Positions 45,750 through 55,439 of a stretch of 64,000 nucleotides of DNA are shown piece by piece; within the stretch, counting starts at the first letter, position 1, and each line of letters opens with the position of its first letter. The notes below the pieces were generated by a model, which was given only the letters and a program-made list of their open reading frames with translations, had not been told where the DNA came from and made no database searches. The position numbers were made by a program, and so were the translations under genes. The DNA is from an uncultured Moraxella sp. (lineage in GTDB: Bacteria; Pseudomonadota; Gammaproteobacteria; Pseudomonadales; Moraxellaceae). Where the stretch lies: contig CALTTC010000007.1 in NCBI GenBank assembly GCA_943908425.1, positions 19,950-83,949 of the forward strand, written 5' to 3'.

Positions 45750-47515
45750 ATGAGTAACAATAACCAAAAACCTATGAATAGTGGCGACAAAAGCAATTCT
45801 ACCACTGACTCTTGTGTGAATATTCGGATAAATTCGTTGGAATTTAATTTATTCTTTGATGGCACTTGGAATAGCAAGGAAAATTCCGATTGGTATAATA
45901 TAGAGGCTCCCAAACAACACGAAGAGCATTCGTCCAAGCGCAATTACGCAAGATATAACCCATCTCGTTTCTTGGGTGCGGTGGACTCTCTGAGCTTTGC
46001 TAGAGCACCTACTGGGGTAGATAGAATGCATCGTGCTATGAAGAATGACGAACCACATTGCTATGGATTATATGTTGATGGTGCAGGCATTACCACACGC
46101 ACACGCACCCCCAACCACAACAATCTACAAGACCCGTGGAAATATCATGCAGACAATCCTTATGGTGCTGGCGTTGGATTGGGAAATACGGGTGTCTACG
46201 CCAAGCTAAAAATGATGCTAAAACAGATTAAAATAAAGTTGGATACTTATATTTGCCAACAAGACAAGCCATCCATTCTAATTTTTAATGTCTATGGGTT
46301 TAGCCGAGGGGCAGCGACAGCTCGGATTTTTTGCAATTGGATATTTAGTCAGTCCAAACAAGATTTTGTCAAACAACATCTTGATATTACAGGCTATCTT
46401 GTTCAGTTTAACTTTATTGGCTTGTTTGATACTGTCTCCTCCATTGGTACAGACCACACCGATGATGTTCAAGAAGAAAACCTGTGGCTGGCTTTTGGCA
46501 AAAGAACTGTGGGAAAAGTCGTCCATATTACCGCCGAACACGAATATCGTCAAAAGTTTAATCTGGTCAATATCAAAAGTATGACCCAACAAGGTGTCGG
46601 CTTAGAGTTCTCCCTACCAGGGTGCCATACTGACATCGGTGATGGATTAAGCACACTGGGTGAAGACAACAAAAATGGCAAAAATGGTATGTCAGTGGTC
46701 GTGATGATGGCTCTGATGGCAAAGGACAGCTGATTCTCTCCAAAGAGCGAAAGCCCGTCTATGACAGATACACGGGGCAGTTTAGCCACTATGAGGACAC
46801 CCCCGATAGCGATGCTAAAAATGTTGAGCATTTAAGCTGGTTTCGTCGCTTGGTGTCGCCCAGTGTGCTAGAGTATGAACAAATTGCCAAACAAGGACAA
46901 AATCACGCCAATATCGTGGCACTAAAAAAGAAACTGATTGAACAAGGCTGGGCGGTCAATCCCCCCAGTGCCCGAGCTTACCACTGTACAGGCAAAACCT
47001 GCACACCCAACAACTGCTTTGTTAAAGCCGAGCAGTCAAAGACAAATACAGCAAAATCAATTGCCCAAGCGGAGTTATTTGTCCGTTGCACTGAGGATAA
47101 GACCCATCTGGTGCTTGACCGCAAACAGGTTTCGCCAGATTATCACAAAATTCCCACTCATATTATGATATACTTTATCAAAAAATACGGGGCTTATCGT
47201 CTTGACGATAATGAGCTAAAACAGTATGCCATTAAAAACACCACCGACTCACCAGAGCTTGAGCTGTTATACAGCCAGTTATCTGCTCAAGCCTTTGCTT
47301 TAGATGATAAGCCTAATCCAAATTTTATTGGCAGCAATCGTGATAATCAAGATGCCAATCCCAATCGGCTTAATATCACACAGCAGGCACTGCGTAAAAA
47401 AATGTATAACCGTTATCTGCATTTTAGTTCTAGTAATGGAGGGTTAATTCCAGTGAGTATTGCCAATTTTAATCATAAAACCAACGACTACTACCGTGAT
47501 GTCGTAGAAGGATAA
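45750..47515 (+). pseudogene. Tle1-type T6SS lipase effector (DUF2235), copy A, one frameshift
   Basis: The first part (45750-46733) carries the alpha/beta-hydrolase core: FNLFFDGTWNSKENSD, VDGAGITTRT, the nucleophile elbow NVYGFSRGAATA (Ser near residue 183), GLFDTVSSIG and the LPGCHTDIGDG block. Around 46680-46700 the frame changes; the second part continues RDDGSDGKGQLILSKERK and SHYEDTPDSD to NDYYRDVVEG. A one-base correction would give a protein of about 587 residues. Tle1 enzymes cut phospholipids of target cells. The ATG at 45750 sits at the end of the vgrG fragment. Confidence 0.85.
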
Positions 47516-47522
47516 GGAGTTT
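47477..47522 (+). repeat. 46-bp direct repeat, copy 1 (3' end of lipase A)
   Basis: The segment from AAAACCAACGACTACTA through GATAAGGAGTTT is repeated at 47989-48034 with one base change (C/T). It spans the last codons of lipase A and the ribosome site of the following gene. Confidence 0.9.
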
Positions 47523-47527
47523 TATTT

Positions 47528-47956
47528 ATGAAATATGGTATCATTTTATCTTTATTATTGGTATTAACAGGTTGTGAAACAGCCTATAATGTGACATATG
47601 CTCTACTGTCTGAAAAGACAGAAGAGGATCTTACGAATAAAGACGGCATATCTATCGTTGATTGTTGTGGTAAAACGATGGGGGAAAAACACCGTGCCCC
47701 CCAGTTTTGGAAAGAAAACAATCTGCCCAAAGGCACCACAGAATTTGTCTGTAAAGACTACAAGGCTTATCTACCAAACAAAGCAACTGATTGCCAAGGT
47801 AGATTATTAACCAATTATCCAAATGGCATTATGGGCTTTAAAGAACAACATAACTTTCCCAGATATGGACTGGATACAAGATTGCCTGGACAAATAGTGG
47901 AGTATACAGCATTTACTTGCCAAAACGGTCAAGTTGTTCCCATGAAAATTCATTGA
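47528..47956 (+). CDS. lipoprotein, probable immunity protein of lipase A
   Basis: A 142-residue lipoprotein with signal peptide MKYGIILSLLLVLTGCETAY; Cys16 is the lipidation site. The mature part is cysteine-containing (IVDCCGK, FVCKDYK, TDCQGRLLTNYP, FTCQNGQ). A paralogue (broken) follows the second lipase, sharing DCQGR and the LPxG pattern. Immediate position after a Tle1-type effector, with an AAGGAG site, matches the Tli lipoproteins that block the enzyme in the periplasm. Confidence 0.75.
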   Translation: MKYGIILSLLLVLTGCETAYNVTYALLSEKTEEDLTNKDGISIVDCCGKTMGEKHRAPQFWKENNLPKGTTEFVCKDYKAYLPNKATDCQGRLLTNYPNGIMGFKEQHNFPRYGLDTRLPGQIVEYTAFTCQNGQVVPMKIH

Positions 47957-47988
47957 CAGTAACCTAAAAAGTATAGTATGTCACAACA

Positions 47989-48034
47989 AAAACCAACGAC
48001 TACTATCGTGATGTCGTAGAAGGATAAGGAGTTT
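47989..48034 (+). repeat. 46-bp direct repeat, copy 2
   Basis: A second copy of the lipase A 3' end, detached from any lipase gene. It suggests that an effector/immunity cassette recombined or was duplicated here. Confidence 0.9.
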
Positions 48035-48073
48035 ATAATGAGTACACAGTATGGATATTTTAAGAGATAATCA

Positions 48074-49093
48074 ATGAGTAACTGTATTATATGGACAACC
48101 GAGCTGTATGCACCAAGACATTATCCTGCTCATCTCATCTTTGGCGAATCCTTCTGGTTTTATGAAGAAGGTAAGCGTCAAGGATTGGGGTTTTGGGGTC
48201 GTCCGGGTGGCGGATGGAGAGAGACAGGTGTAGTAACATCTGGCGGCTCGCCAGATTATCCTGTGGCTCTACCGCTTGGAGCACAATTAACTTGGCTGTC
48301 AAAAACAGAAAGAAAATACTATCAAGCCATCATAAAGCTTCCTCAAGCTCAAATTTTAGAGGAGTTTGCTAAAAATTTTGATTTTGAGTGGGATAAAAAA
48401 AGAAACCAAGCAAGGCATACAATGCTTCAATTTGCTTTCGCACCAAACGGTTTTATCTTGCTACGAGCTGGCGGCACAAGAACTATTGAGATAGCCAATT
48501 ATCACGCCCAAAAGATTGAGATGTCTTGGGAATTTTTTGCTAGAACACATCATTTTTCACCAGAAATATTGTCTGAGCAAGAGTATTTTGATGACCATTA
48601 CCATACACTGCCAGAATACATTAAAAAGCAGGTAGATAACAATGACTTTCCATTAAAACGATGGCAGGATTATAGTACAAAATTTTACTGGCAACTTAGC
48701 GTGGGTTTTGAAGTTTTTGGTTGTCGTATTTGTTGTGTGAATGGTAATAATGAATTTTTTAACAAAGAAAGTATGGATACATCAAAAACCATCTCTCAAC
48801 AATATACCCCTGCTTGGATAAAAATCTACCATAAAGAGAATGGTAAAAGATTGCAGACTTTCATTAGATTTACCAAGCAAAAGCAGGGTATGGCAGAAAA
48901 CTCAACAGATGATGTTGATATCTTTGAATTTTTTAAAAGTCATCTAAATGCCCAGAAAAAATATACCGTAATTTTAAAAAAGATACAAAATAATTTTCAA
49001 GCAATCCTGATGAATGGTGTTGATGTGATTAAAATCCCAATTTATGAAGTGGTTACATCGTATGTCGCTGATAGTGATTTACTTTGGTTTTAA
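48074..49093 (+). CDS. DUF2931-family protein, probable T6SS accessory or immunity protein
   Basis: A 339-residue protein with the DUF2931 pattern: RHYPAHLIFGESFWFYEEGK and then GRPGGGWRETGVVTSGGSPD, with ALPLGAQLTWLSKTERKYY, a highly typical N-terminal block. The C-terminal half has TPAWIKIYHKENGKRLQTFI and DDVDIFEFFKSHLN. DUF2931 proteins are frequent beside Tle-type lipases, but their role is not settled. No signal peptide is obvious in this one. The gene lies between two lipase cassettes. Confidence 0.75.
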   Translation: MSNCIIWTTELYAPRHYPAHLIFGESFWFYEEGKRQGLGFWGRPGGGWRETGVVTSGGSPDYPVALPLGAQLTWLSKTERKYYQAIIKLPQAQILEEFAKNFDFEWDKKRNQARHTMLQFAFAPNGFILLRAGGTRTIEIANYHAQKIEMSWEFFARTHHFSPEILSEQEYFDDHYHTLPEYIKKQVDNNDFPLKRWQDYSTKFYWQLSVGFEVFGCRICCVNGNNEFFNKESMDTSKTISQQYTPAWIKIYHKENGKRLQTFIRFTKQKQGMAENSTDDVDIFEFFKSHLNAQKKYTVILKKIQNNFQAILMNGVDVIKIPIYEVVTSYVADSDLLWF

Positions 49094-49111
49094 GCGTTAT
49101 TAAGTCTGTTT

Positions 49112-49555
49112 TTGGTAAGATTGGCGTTTATATTGCTATCTAAGCATATCGCCTGCGATGTCGCATTATTTTCCCATCAAGTCGCTTATGTCAATGGCGA
49201 ATTATTTTGGCAACTGATGTCAGAGAATGAGAAAAGTGCTGAAACGCCGACTAAGTTACAACCTGCCCCTGCTTGGATAGAACTCTTTTTTAGAAAAAAC
49301 AATCAGCGACATTATGCACTGGTTAACCTATCTCATCATCAGTTTGGCAGAACCGAACAGCCCGAGGATGATGTGGCGGTGTTTGAGGTGTTTAAAGGCT
49401 TTTTTAGCTCAAACAGACCCACCGCATTGGTTATTAACCTAACCAAAGATATGGCGGATACTGTATTTTTGACCAATGGACACAAAGAACAAGCACTAGA
49501 TGCTCACATCATCACAAAAACACTTGCCGATGATGAATATCCTTGGTTTAAATAG
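49112..49555 (+). pseudogene. truncated duplicate of the DUF2931 gene (C-terminal half only)
   Basis: 147 codons equivalent to the C-terminal half of the upstream DUF2931 protein: ELFWQLMSENEK, then PAPAWIELFFRKNNQRHYAL and EDDVAVFEVFKGFFSS and ADDEYPWFK align with TPAWIKIYHKENGKR, DDVDIFEFFK and ADSDLLWF. The characteristic N-terminal glycine-rich block is missing. It could still be translated from a TTG at 49112, but it is best read as a remnant. Confidence 0.6.
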
Positions 49556-49563
49556 GAGGATAT

Positions 49564-51437
49564 ATGGAACACACAAATACCAACACAAACACAGGGCAAA
49601 CTCCCCAAAAAAGCATCGGCAAAGGCACGAGTAACTCCAAAGATAACTCCTGTGTTGAATGCACGGTCAATTGCTTGGAAATCAATGTTTTCTTTGACGG
49701 CACTTGGAACAGTCGTTATAATAGTGATAGGTATAATGACCCTGACAAAGTTCACGGTGTTGAGGCAACCATTAGCAAAGGGGAGAACCAAAAAAAGACC
49801 CGTCGTCCATTTGATGGGGATACCACCTATGCCGAACATCTGCTAAAAAAAGAGTACAATGGCAATAACACAAGCTTTGCCCGAGCTCCCACAGGTGTAG
49901 ACCAACTGGCACGAGCCTTTGGTGGCACTGTATGTTGATGGTGCAGGTGCAGTAACACCTCATAAAGCCAGAGAGCAAACCAATCCTTTGGTTCCTGCCA
50001 AGCATTCGGATTACGACCCAAAAAAATGCCCATTACAGTCTTATCAAACAAGACTTCTCAGGTGATAGTATGATTGGCTCTGGTCTGGGCATGGGCGATA
50101 GCGGTGTTTATGGCAAACTTCAGCAAATGTTTAGAAAGATATACAATGTCATACAACAAAAAAGCCAAGCCATAGAGATTGACCAAGTCAGCTTTAATGT
50201 CTATGGTTTTAGTCGGGGGGCTGCCACCGCTCGTATGTTTGTCCATCGTGTACTAAGGTATGGACATGACAAGGATATTACCAAAGAGGTGGATAAGCTA
50301 CTAAACGAAGAGGAGCGGTACATCAACCAACAACCCTTTGACCATATTTCAGACAAAGAAAACCGCAAACCACCCGCCAAACAACTAAGTTTTAAAGACG
50401 ACCTAAAAACCACTCGTTTTAAAGTGAAGTTTGTCGGACTCTTTGATACGGTCAGCTCCATCGGCATGAACCACGATGACGATATCAAAGATGAAAAACA
50501 GCAACTTGTCTTCAGCGATACATGCAGACCCAATCAAGTCGTCCACATTGTCGCAGGTCATGAGTTTCGCCAAAAGTTTGCCACCACCACCATTGCCAGT
50601 GCGGTTCAAAATGGCTGTGGCTTTGAGGTCGTGTTACCGGGTTGTCATACCGATATTGGTGATGGGTTGGATACAAGGTGGGTGAAAAGTAAAAATACTG
50701 GTGAGGAAGTAGTAAAATGGGAAAACAAACATGTTGATGACTCCACCACCATTTGCCATAAATACAACCTAGCCAACCTACCCTTTATCCCTCTAGCCAA
50801 AGCCAAACTGTTGGCATTGGGTTTATTTCAAGTGGCTCAAGCTGAAGAAAAAGCCCTGCTAAAACTGCAACGGGCGGATTTTGGTAAAGTGATTGACATC
50901 TTGTCAGCACAAGGTTGGTTTGACAAAGACAAAAAAGAGATTTGGCGAGATGATGATACCTTTAAAATGGATAAGATTAAGGTAAATAGAGATTTTAAAA
51001 ACAATTCAAAAAGCGGTATCAAAAGCATATCTCCTGACTACCCTAAAATCGCCACCAAACTGATGTTTGACATTATGACCGATATTGGTGTTAATCGTAA
51101 TTATAATTTTAGTAAATATGACATAGAAAACTTTGGTGGCGATAAAAATCTAAAAGACATCGCCGAGAAACTCATCAAAAAAGCTATGACTCATTATAAA
51201 GAAAACAAAACCAAGAAACACTGTTTTGTTGGTGGCAACATCATTAATGGCTCACAAAAAGACATTGCTTGTAATGTTGATGTTGATGAAGAGTTAAGGG
51301 AAATGCTTTACCACGACTACCTACACTGGTGTAGCACCATGAAAAGAGACCCAGCCAGTCTCTTACTGGCTTATGTCAGTGTTCCCCACATCAACCCACA
51401 AACCAATCAATTTTATAGAACAGTCTATCAAGGCTAA
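49564..51437 (+). pseudogene. Tle1-type T6SS lipase effector (DUF2235), copy B, two frameshifts
   Basis: The first frame (49564-49938) gives INVFFDGTWNSRYNSDRYND and FARAPTGVDQLARAF. A shift near 49915-49925 gives LYVDGAGAVTPHKAREQTNP; a second shift in the A run near 50022 gives HYSLIKQDFSGDS and then the long third frame with NVYGFSRGAATARM (nucleophile Ser near residue 216), GLFDTVSSIG, LPGCHTDIGDG and the lipase C-terminal region to FYRTVYQG. Restored length is about 623 residues. It is a paralogue of copy A with a different C-terminal half, so probably with its own immunity partner. Confidence 0.85.
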
Positions 51438-51455
51438 ATCACAAGGAGCAATGCT

Positions 51456-51935
51456 ATGAAACCTTTTAACATCTGCCTTATCATTATGATAAGCTTATCA
51501 TCTCTAACTCTAACCGCCTGCGACCCATTTAAAGGTCTAAGAGGCTATGGACAAGAGGCAGGGGCAAATGGGAAATTTAAAGGATTTAAAAATGCTAGAG
51601 GGGGGTGTTTGGACTTGTAAGGGGGGGTTATAAGAGATTATGAGGGACATAGTTATCTAAGAATGTATAATCTACCCCTAGAAATCGGCGGTAACTTTAT
51701 CTGCGATGGCGATACCCCCAAACTCCCCAAAGACTGTCAAGGTCGAGAGATTCGTAGTGAGGCGGAATTAAATGCTTATACCACCAAATACCAACTTCCA
51801 CAAGGTATGATTATTTATGATTGCAGTACTGGTACTCCAAAAATACTTAGTCATCAACTAGAATACTGGAAAAGAACAGAAAGCAACAACCCCACCTGCA
51901 AAGATTCTCGTGGTCGTAAACGTCCGTGTATATAA
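51456..51935 (+). pseudogene. lipoprotein immunity candidate of lipase B, frameshifted
   Basis: Starts at ATG 51456 (AAGGAG site) with the signal MKPFNICLIIMISLSSLTLT and lipobox TAC, then DPFKGLRGYGQEAGANGKF. The frame ends near 51620 after a G-rich run; a shifted frame carries on from VIRDYEGHSYLR through NFICDGDTPKLPKDCQGREI to the stop at 51935. It resembles the lipoprotein behind lipase A in DCQGR and in cysteine spacing. G-run slippage (GGGGGG) is the probable break point. Confidence 0.7.
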
Positions 51936-52214
51936 TTATTGATAATAAGTAGCGTGAACAAACCAAATTCACGCTACAATTTAATAAGCGTGACACCGAT
52001 TAACGATTCTATTTTGTCTATTAATTCCCAAAATGGTGAGACAGGACTGACTAACCAAAGTTTAGATGTGTATAAATTTCAATAATAATTGTTGTTATTT
52101 TGTTTTAGATAGTGTATGATTTTGTGTTCTGATTGGGGTGACACAACCATTCGTCTTTGACAGGATTAGATAACTTTCTTTTGGTGATTTTTATATTTTG
52201 ATAATTGGTGAAAT

Positions 52215-52694
52215 ATGGGTAAATACAAAAATATATCGGTTGTATTGGGCTGTGTACTATGTACGATAGTCGCACAAGCCAATAGCCCCCAAATGTCAGA
52301 AGATAAGGCAATGCAGTACGCCCAAAAAGTCATTCTTGATAGATTGGCAGAAAAAGACAGAGAGCTAACCACTAGCGAGCAAAAAATTGCAAACGAAATT
52401 GTCAAGTCGTATTTGGTTTTGCAAGATGAGTATGAGCGGTCACTAACTCAGCCACAAATGATTTGGACTTCGTCGACCACAGACCGTCAAAGTGAATTAT
52501 TGGCAAGAAAACTACTAGAGTTAAAACACAGAATGTATGAGTTTTTTTTGGATAAAAGTTTTGGCATTGACTACCGTTCTGACTTGGCTTATCCTGCTGA
52601 GTCATCCGAAAAATCGTTACTAAGTGATGAGAGTGCAGATAGTCACATGGATAGTCAAGCCAACTATGATGATGGCAAAGTGGATGAAAAATAA
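52215..52694 (+). CDS. secreted helical protein of unknown function, first gene of the T6SS core operon
   Basis: 159 residues with a Sec signal (MGKYKNISVVLGCVLCTIVA, cleavage after QANS or nearby). The mature part is predicted almost fully helical (LAEKDRELTTSEQKIANEIV, RQSELLARKLLELKHRMYEF) with an acidic Ser-rich tail. It overlaps the next gene by 11 bases and precedes tssJ. No T6SS family is recognised. As the first gene of an otherwise standard cluster it is a candidate new periplasmic accessory. Confidence 0.7.
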   Translation: MGKYKNISVVLGCVLCTIVAQANSPQMSEDKAMQYAQKVILDRLAEKDRELTTSEQKIANEIVKSYLVLQDEYERSLTQPQMIWTSSTTDRQSELLARKLLELKHRMYEFFLDKSFGIDYRSDLAYPAESSEKSLLSDESADSHMDSQANYDDGKVDEK

Positions 52695-53286
52695 GTTGAT
52701 ATCTCAAGTATTTACACGCAGGTGGATTTCATTGCCAAAGATGATGTCGCTAGGAATATTAGCGATATCGACCACTGCAGTGGCTGAGATAGACGATAAA
52801 TATTTTATCGCCCATCAAGTAGCTCAGTCCCATCAGGTCTTAAACCTCCTAAAAGGCGATACTGAGAGTCTAAGCGACGATATGCTTGCCAAACTCATCA
52901 AGACCCATAAGCAAAAAGAACTTATTGAACAGTATCACAAAGACAAGGCGACCTCATCCATGCTAAAACAGAGCATTGAGGAGTCTGTATCTTCACCTGA
53001 GTTTGATTCTTGGTTGAATGAAAAAATCGCTACGGTTTATATGGATTTATATGATGTGGCGGAGCTTAGGCAGATGTATAAAGATGGTCGAAACCAAGAT
53101 GCTGTAGATAAGCTATCTGATGATATGACGGTTTATTTATCACAGTATATTCATTCAGACCTATCTTATGAACGCAAAAAAGAACTTCAAAAACAGTTAT
53201 TTCTAACAAAACTTAAAGAAACCACTCAAAACATCTTAGATCAACACACCAAGTCCGATAACAAGGATAGTGATGAATCTTATTAA
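52684..53286 (+). CDS. secreted helical protein of unknown function, second gene of the T6SS core operon
   Basis: 200 residues with an N-terminal basic segment and hydrophobic signal (SLPKMMSLGILAISTTAVA, cleavage near AVAEI). The mature part is helical; ATVYMDLYDVAELRQMYKDG weakly recalls DUF2059 domains, which are helical periplasmic proteins of unknown role. It overlaps both neighbours (11 bases with the previous gene, 14 with tssJ), so the three are coupled. With the previous gene it may help assemble or regulate the TssJLM envelope complex. Confidence 0.7.
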   Translation: MKNKLISQVFTRRWISLPKMMSLGILAISTTAVAEIDDKYFIAHQVAQSHQVLNLLKGDTESLSDDMLAKLIKTHKQKELIEQYHKDKATSSMLKQSIEESVSSPEFDSWLNEKIATVYMDLYDVAELRQMYKDGRNQDAVDKLSDDMTVYLSQYIHSDLSYERKKELQKQLFLTKLKETTQNILDQHTKSDNKDSDESY

Positions 53287-54016
53287 ACGCATAAAAAATT
53301 TATGGGCTATCTTTTTGCCCGTGATGGCGCTTTATGGATGTGTTTCTTTGCCATCAAAAGATGATAAGACATCGTCTGAGATTGACGTAATTTTAATCTC
53401 AGAGCCAAACATCAACGAAGATATATTGGGCATTGCTTCACCTGTGCGTCTAACGTTATTACAATTAAGTTCGGAGATTGAATTTAGACAGTTGTCGCAG
53501 ATGACGAGCGACAACAAATCTTACGATGAGCTTTTGGGGGGAAGTGCTCTTGAGCAAACTCAGGTCACCTTAAGACCTGATGAAATTTTGGAGTTTAGAC
53601 TCTCTCTTAATGATAAAACCAAATACTTAGGCGTGATAACAGCTTATCGTGACGAGTCAAATGATTGGAAGTATTTCTTGCAGAAGCAGGATAAACACTG
53701 GTATCAACTAAGAGATAATCATTTTTTGTATTTGCATATCCAACCCCAAGGCGTAGCTCAGTTATCCAAGCGAGATGCTTTGAGTAAAATGCTTGTGTTT
53801 AGACTCAAAGAGCAGGGTAAAAGTGTGGAGGATTTTGAAAAACTCACCAAGCGTGAGCAAGATCAAGTGTTAAATAAATTTGAAAAAACACTTAAGGAGT
53901 TTGCTCCTGCTGACATGTCAAAGGGTTACTTTTCACCACCAACACTTAAGGCGGATGCGGTGGATGTCTTAGATGGCATTGAAACTGCTACGGATAAAGT
54001 GTTGATGGCAGATTAA
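53273..54016 (+). CDS. tssJ: TssJ (SciN), T6SS outer-membrane lipoprotein
   Basis: A 247-residue lipoprotein: signal ending in ALYGC, then a transthyretin-like sandwich with the TssJ blocks GIASPVRLTLLQLSSEIEFR, LRPDEILEFRLSLNDKTKYL and GVITAYRDESNDWKY. TssJ anchors the TssM C-terminus at the outer membrane. It is longer than the usual 150-180 residues; the extra C-terminal part (LTKREQDQVLNKFEKTLKEF) is helical. The ATG at 53273 follows AAGGA; a GTG one codon upstream is the alternative. Confidence 0.85.
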   Translation: MNLIKRIKNLWAIFLPVMALYGCVSLPSKDDKTSSEIDVILISEPNINEDILGIASPVRLTLLQLSSEIEFRQLSQMTSDNKSYDELLGGSALEQTQVTLRPDEILEFRLSLNDKTKYLGVITAYRDESNDWKYFLQKQDKHWYQLRDNHFLYLHIQPQGVAQLSKRDALSKMLVFRLKEQGKSVEDFEKLTKREQDQVLNKFEKTLKEFAPADMSKGYFSPPTLKADAVDVLDGIETATDKVLMAD

Positions 54017-54048
54017 TTTCATTTCGGTATTTTTTAATAGGTGAGCTT

Positions 54049-55383
54049 ATGATTGATTTCAAGGTTGTTTGGGGAGAGGGTACGTTAATCTCACCTCAAC
54101 ATTTTCAGCAACAAGAACGTTATTTTGAGACACTGATTAGTAATTCTGCATTAAATAAGAACTATCATTGGGGCTTTAGAAGCTTGGAATTTAATGAGTC
54201 TGCTAAAGAGATGGGCGTTTTAGAAGTTGCGCAGGTCGGTGGTTTCTTTAAAAATGGGTTGTATTTTGAAGAGACTTCCCAAAGCTGCCCAAGATTAAAA
54301 ATACAAATCCCGCCGAATATAGAGTACGAAACCGTGTACTTGGCATGGTCAAATGAATCTGCGTATCAACAAAATTATGCCATGATTGATGACACTAATG
54401 GTGCAAATGCTCAATATATTTTACATGGTCTTGAGCTTTCGGATGTTACCGAGTTAAATTCTACCAAAAGACAAATCGTTGTTGCAAATAAAAACTTATG
54501 TTTGGTGTTGTCAAGTCAGCTTGGCGATGACATGATCCATATGCCTGTCGCTAAGATTTTGTCCAGTAATACCAATGGCGAATATTTTTTAGATAAGACT
54601 TTTATTCCGCCATTTTTGAATGTGAACAAAAATGAGATTTTAGCAAACTACCATCAAGAGTTGCATGGCATACTAAAACAGCGCATCCAATCCTTGACTG
54701 GCGTTTTAACCAACCCATCTTTAATGACCAGTAATGATGTCAGAGATTTTCTGTTTTTACAAACCTTAAATCGCTATCAGGCTTATATGTATCACACATC
54801 CACGTTACCCATGATACATCCTTGCGAATTATACGAGAATTGGTTGAAACTGTATGGTGACCTAAGTACATTTGAACCAACTAAAATGAATCTTGCATTA
54901 CCCAACTATCATCATGACAATCTCAAAGCTTGTTATACCGAACTTATGGCATTGCTAAAACAAGCTCTTTCAATTGTACTGGAGCAAAAAGCCATTCTTA
55001 TTCCGTTTGAGATGAGCGATGAGACGACGCGAGTTGCTATCACACCTGATAAGTCCTTGCTTAATAAATGCCGTTTTGTTTTGGCGGTGAACGCCAGTAT
55101 CCAGCCAGAGACGTTAAGACAGATGTTGCCAGCAACTATTAAAATTGGCTCCGTTGAAAAAATAAAAGATTTGGTAGCCTATCATTTACCAGGGGTCAAG
55201 GTTAATGCATTGGCAACGGCACCTAGGGAGCTTCCGTACTATGCTGGGTTTAGTTATTTTGAGCTTGATAAGACTTCTGAATTGTGGGCAGACTTATATC
55301 AATCATCTGGTATAGCGCTACATCTGGCAGGCGAGTTTCCGGAGTTACAAATTGAATTTTGGGCAATTAAACCTGTTCATTAG
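54049..55383 (+). CDS. tssK: TssK, T6SS baseplate connector
   Basis: A 444-residue protein that links the baseplate to the TssLM membrane complex. Typical blocks: VVWGEGTLISPQHFQQQERY at the N-terminus, FLFLQTLNRYQAYMYH and HPCELYENWLKLYGDLSTF in the middle, and the C-terminal LPGVKVNALATAPRELPYYA and YFELDKTSELWADLYQSSGI. Length and order match the family. It lies 32 bases after tssJ and 56 before tssL, in one operon. Confidence 0.96.
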   Translation: MIDFKVVWGEGTLISPQHFQQQERYFETLISNSALNKNYHWGFRSLEFNESAKEMGVLEVAQVGGFFKNGLYFEETSQSCPRLKIQIPPNIEYETVYLAWSNESAYQQNYAMIDDTNGANAQYILHGLELSDVTELNSTKRQIVVANKNLCLVLSSQLGDDMIHMPVAKILSSNTNGEYFLDKTFIPPFLNVNKNEILANYHQELHGILKQRIQSLTGVLTNPSLMTSNDVRDFLFLQTLNRYQAYMYHTSTLPMIHPCELYENWLKLYGDLSTFEPTKMNLALPNYHHDNLKACYTELMALLKQALSIVLEQKAILIPFEMSDETTRVAITPDKSLLNKCRFVLAVNASIQPETLRQMLPATIKIGSVEKIKDLVAYHLPGVKVNALATAPRELPYYAGFSYFELDKTSELWADLYQSSGIALHLAGEFPELQIEFWAIKPVH

Positions 55384-55439
55384 TTGAATAGACTTGATGA
55401 CTTAAGTCGTGACGACAATGCAATTAAATAGGATAAATC

